Part shown: positions 6,341-7,008 of the stretch, in pieces | Layout of the letters: every line of letters starts with the position of its first letter | Numbering within the stretch: position 1 is the first letter of the stretch | Assembly (NCBI GenBank): GCA_041685935.1 | Contig: JAWLES010000126.1 | Location: forward strand, 1-7,008 | DNA from: JAIPEK01 sp041685935 | GTDB taxonomy: Bacteria; Desulfobacterota; Desulfobacteria; Desulfobacterales; Desulfobacteraceae | Length of the DNA stretch: 7,008 nucleotides | Direction: 5' to 3' | Notes under the pieces: generated by a model | What the model was told of the DNA's origin: nothing | Database searches by the model: none | Seen by the model: only the letters and a program-made list of their open reading frames with translations | Translations under genes and position numbers: made by a program

Positions 6341-6730
6341 TTATTCCAGGCTTTTCAGTGCCAGATAGAAAGCTCCCGCTGCAAGCTGGGCGCAATGCTC
6401 CTGGTGCTCCGGCAGCGTCTTAAGGTATTCAGACACATCCTCATGGGTTATATTCCATGCATCTTCAACCGGTCTGCCTTCAGCCAGTTTAACAACCGTA
6501 TTCGCACATGCGTGGGTATTCACGCATCCGTCAGCGTCATACGAGACACTGCCGATACTTTTTCCCTGTTGATTCAAAAAGAATTCAACCGTATCACCGC
6601 ATTCCCCTGTTCTTTTTCCGTACCCGTCCGGGTTCTCGAGCCGTTCCTGACTGTCTCTGCTCATGGCCATTTCAAGGAATTCAAGGGAATGATCATTCCA
6701 GAAGTCAAACTTTTGTTTTTGTTGTACCAT
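6341..6730 (-). CDS. NifU/IscU-like iron-sulfur cluster scaffold protein
   Basis: Small cytoplasmic protein of about 129 residues resembling the NifU N-terminal/IscU domain, which holds a nascent Fe-S cluster for transfer to apo-proteins. All three cluster cysteines are recognisable: TGECGDTVEFFL (with the Asp two residues after Cys that IscU also has), DGCVNTHACANTVV, and EHCAQLAAGAF. ITHEDVSEYLKTLP precedes the last Cys as in the family. It has no C-terminal Nfu or ferredoxin part, so it is the stand-alone form. The second motif carries an extra Cys (THAC) where IscU usually has small residues. No isc or suf partners are next to it. Start: ATG 6736 abuts its GAG ribosome site with no spacing, while ATG 6730 (MVQQKQKF) has GAG six bases upstream and is preferred; the longer form adds Met-Glu. 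Confidence 0.88.
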   Translation of the reverse strand: MVQQKQKFDFWNDHSLEFLEMAMSRDSQERLENPDGYGKRTGECGDTVEFFLNQQGKSIGSVSYDADGCVNTHACANTVVKLAEGRPVEDAWNITHEDVSEYLKTLPEHQEHCAQLAAGAFYLALKSLE

Positions 6731-6758
6731 TTCCATCTCTTTTACAGTTGCATAATCA

Positions 6759-6774
6759 AGTAATCACTGTTACT
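6759..6774. repeat. Small palindrome in the scaffold gene leader
   Basis: AGTAATCACTGTTACT has perfect 5-base arms AGTAA (6759-6763) and TTACT (6770-6774). It lies in the presumed 5' leader of the NifU-like message, between its promoter and start codon, where a bound repressor or a weak hairpin could act. Short arms make chance occurrence possible. Confidence 0.35.
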
Positions 6775-6789
6775 AAAAACGCAGGTCGC

Positions 6790-6818
6790 ATAATAAACCA
6801 ATCCGTACTTTTAATCAA
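6790..6818 (-). promoter_or_regulatory. Sigma70-like promoter of the NifU-like gene
   Basis: On the minus strand TTGATT (6818-6813), an exact 17-base spacer and TATTAT (6795-6790) make a strong candidate; the -10 matches 5 of 6 consensus bases. Transcription would start near 6783, giving a leader of about 50 bases to ATG 6730. The -35 box lies in the middle of an inverted repeat at 6807-6825. Confidence 0.62.
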
Positions 6819-6825
6819 TAAAAGT
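6807..6825. repeat. Perfect inverted repeat over the -35 box, possible operator
   Basis: ACTTTTA (6807-6813), 5-base centre ATCAA, TAAAAGT (6819-6825): a perfect 7-base inverted repeat. Its centre coincides with the -35 box of the NifU-like promoter, the position expected for a repressor site. It could equally affect the facing DUF2905 gene. It does not match the IscR sites I know, and no cognate regulator is in the window. Confidence 0.45.
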
Positions 6826-6871
6826 GAACAGCAGATTTCAAAAGTAAATATACACAGGAACATTAGTTGAC

Positions 6872-7008
6872 ATGCAAAAGATTCTAATCATTTCCGGAGC
6901 AGGGATCGTCATAATCGGACTTTTGTGGCCGTGGCTGCACAAAATTCCCTTTGGAAGGCTGCCTGGAGATATTGTAATAACCAGACCGGGATTTTCATTC
7001 TTTTTTCC
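6872..7008 (+). CDS. DUF2905 family small membrane protein, 3' truncated by window edge
   Basis: The frame opens at ATG 6872 and runs to the window end, showing 45 residues; family members are about 65-75 long. A first membrane segment ILIISGAGIVIIGLLWPWL (residues 4-22) is followed by the family signature KIPFGRLPGDIVITRPGFSF, close to the DUF2905 consensus (GRLPGDI-x-I-x-R). A second membrane segment is expected beyond the edge. Function is unknown for the whole family. An AGGA at 6856-6859 lies 12 bases before the start, longer than usual; no alternative in-frame start is seen. Divergent from the NifU-like gene. A weak TATACA (6849-6854) is the only -10-like site and conflicts with that ribosome site, so its promoter is unclear. 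Confidence 0.85.
   Translation, partial: MQKILIISGAGIVIIGLLWPWLHKIPFGRLPGDIVITRPGFSFFF

Noticed and set aside
6395..6870. Two plus-strand frames opposite and upstream of the NifU-like gene
   Set aside because: They mirror a gene with intact scaffold cysteines and run through its promoter; no domain seen.

Overview
The window looks like ordinary chromosome from a Gram-negative anaerobe, most likely a Desulfobacterota (Desulfobacterales-like) bacterium. This rests on protein style: a bacterial Ste24-type M48 protease, a PAS-PAS-GGDEF protein, a cysteine-complete NifU-like scaffold, a DUF2905 protein and a long DUF89-related protein. Base composition is moderate. I see no rRNA, tRNA, CRISPR, insertion sequence or phage gene. 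The taxonomic guess is inference, not a measured result.

Left part (1-3116): the 3' portion of a membrane CAAX-type zinc protease runs rightward. It collides tail to tail, with a 20-base overlap, with a leftward two-gene unit: a tandem-PAS diguanylate cyclase followed after 3 bases by a PldB-like alpha/beta hydrolase.

Middle (3117-4545): a 107-120 base divergent control region carries two nested inverted repeats and a consensus -10 box. It separates the cyclase from a rightward YfcE-type metallophosphoesterase. That gene converges on a leftward J-domain protein with a very basic, low-complexity tail. A second divergent region (4433-4545) holds two back-to-back sigma70-like promoters.

Right part (4546-7008): a 582-residue protein has a DUF89/ARMT1-like middle domain, with apparently altered metal-ligand residues, and an unrecognised C-terminal domain. 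It converges, across a candidate hairpin, on a leftward NifU/IscU-like Fe-S scaffold gene. A third divergent region, with a good promoter and two small palindromes, leads to the start of a DUF2905 membrane protein cut by the window edge.

Apart from the cyclase-hydrolase pair, the genes are singly transcribed and alternate in direction, so they do not form one pathway. I do not see a convincing new multi-gene system. The most novel items are the DUF89-related protein and the tail of the J-domain protein.
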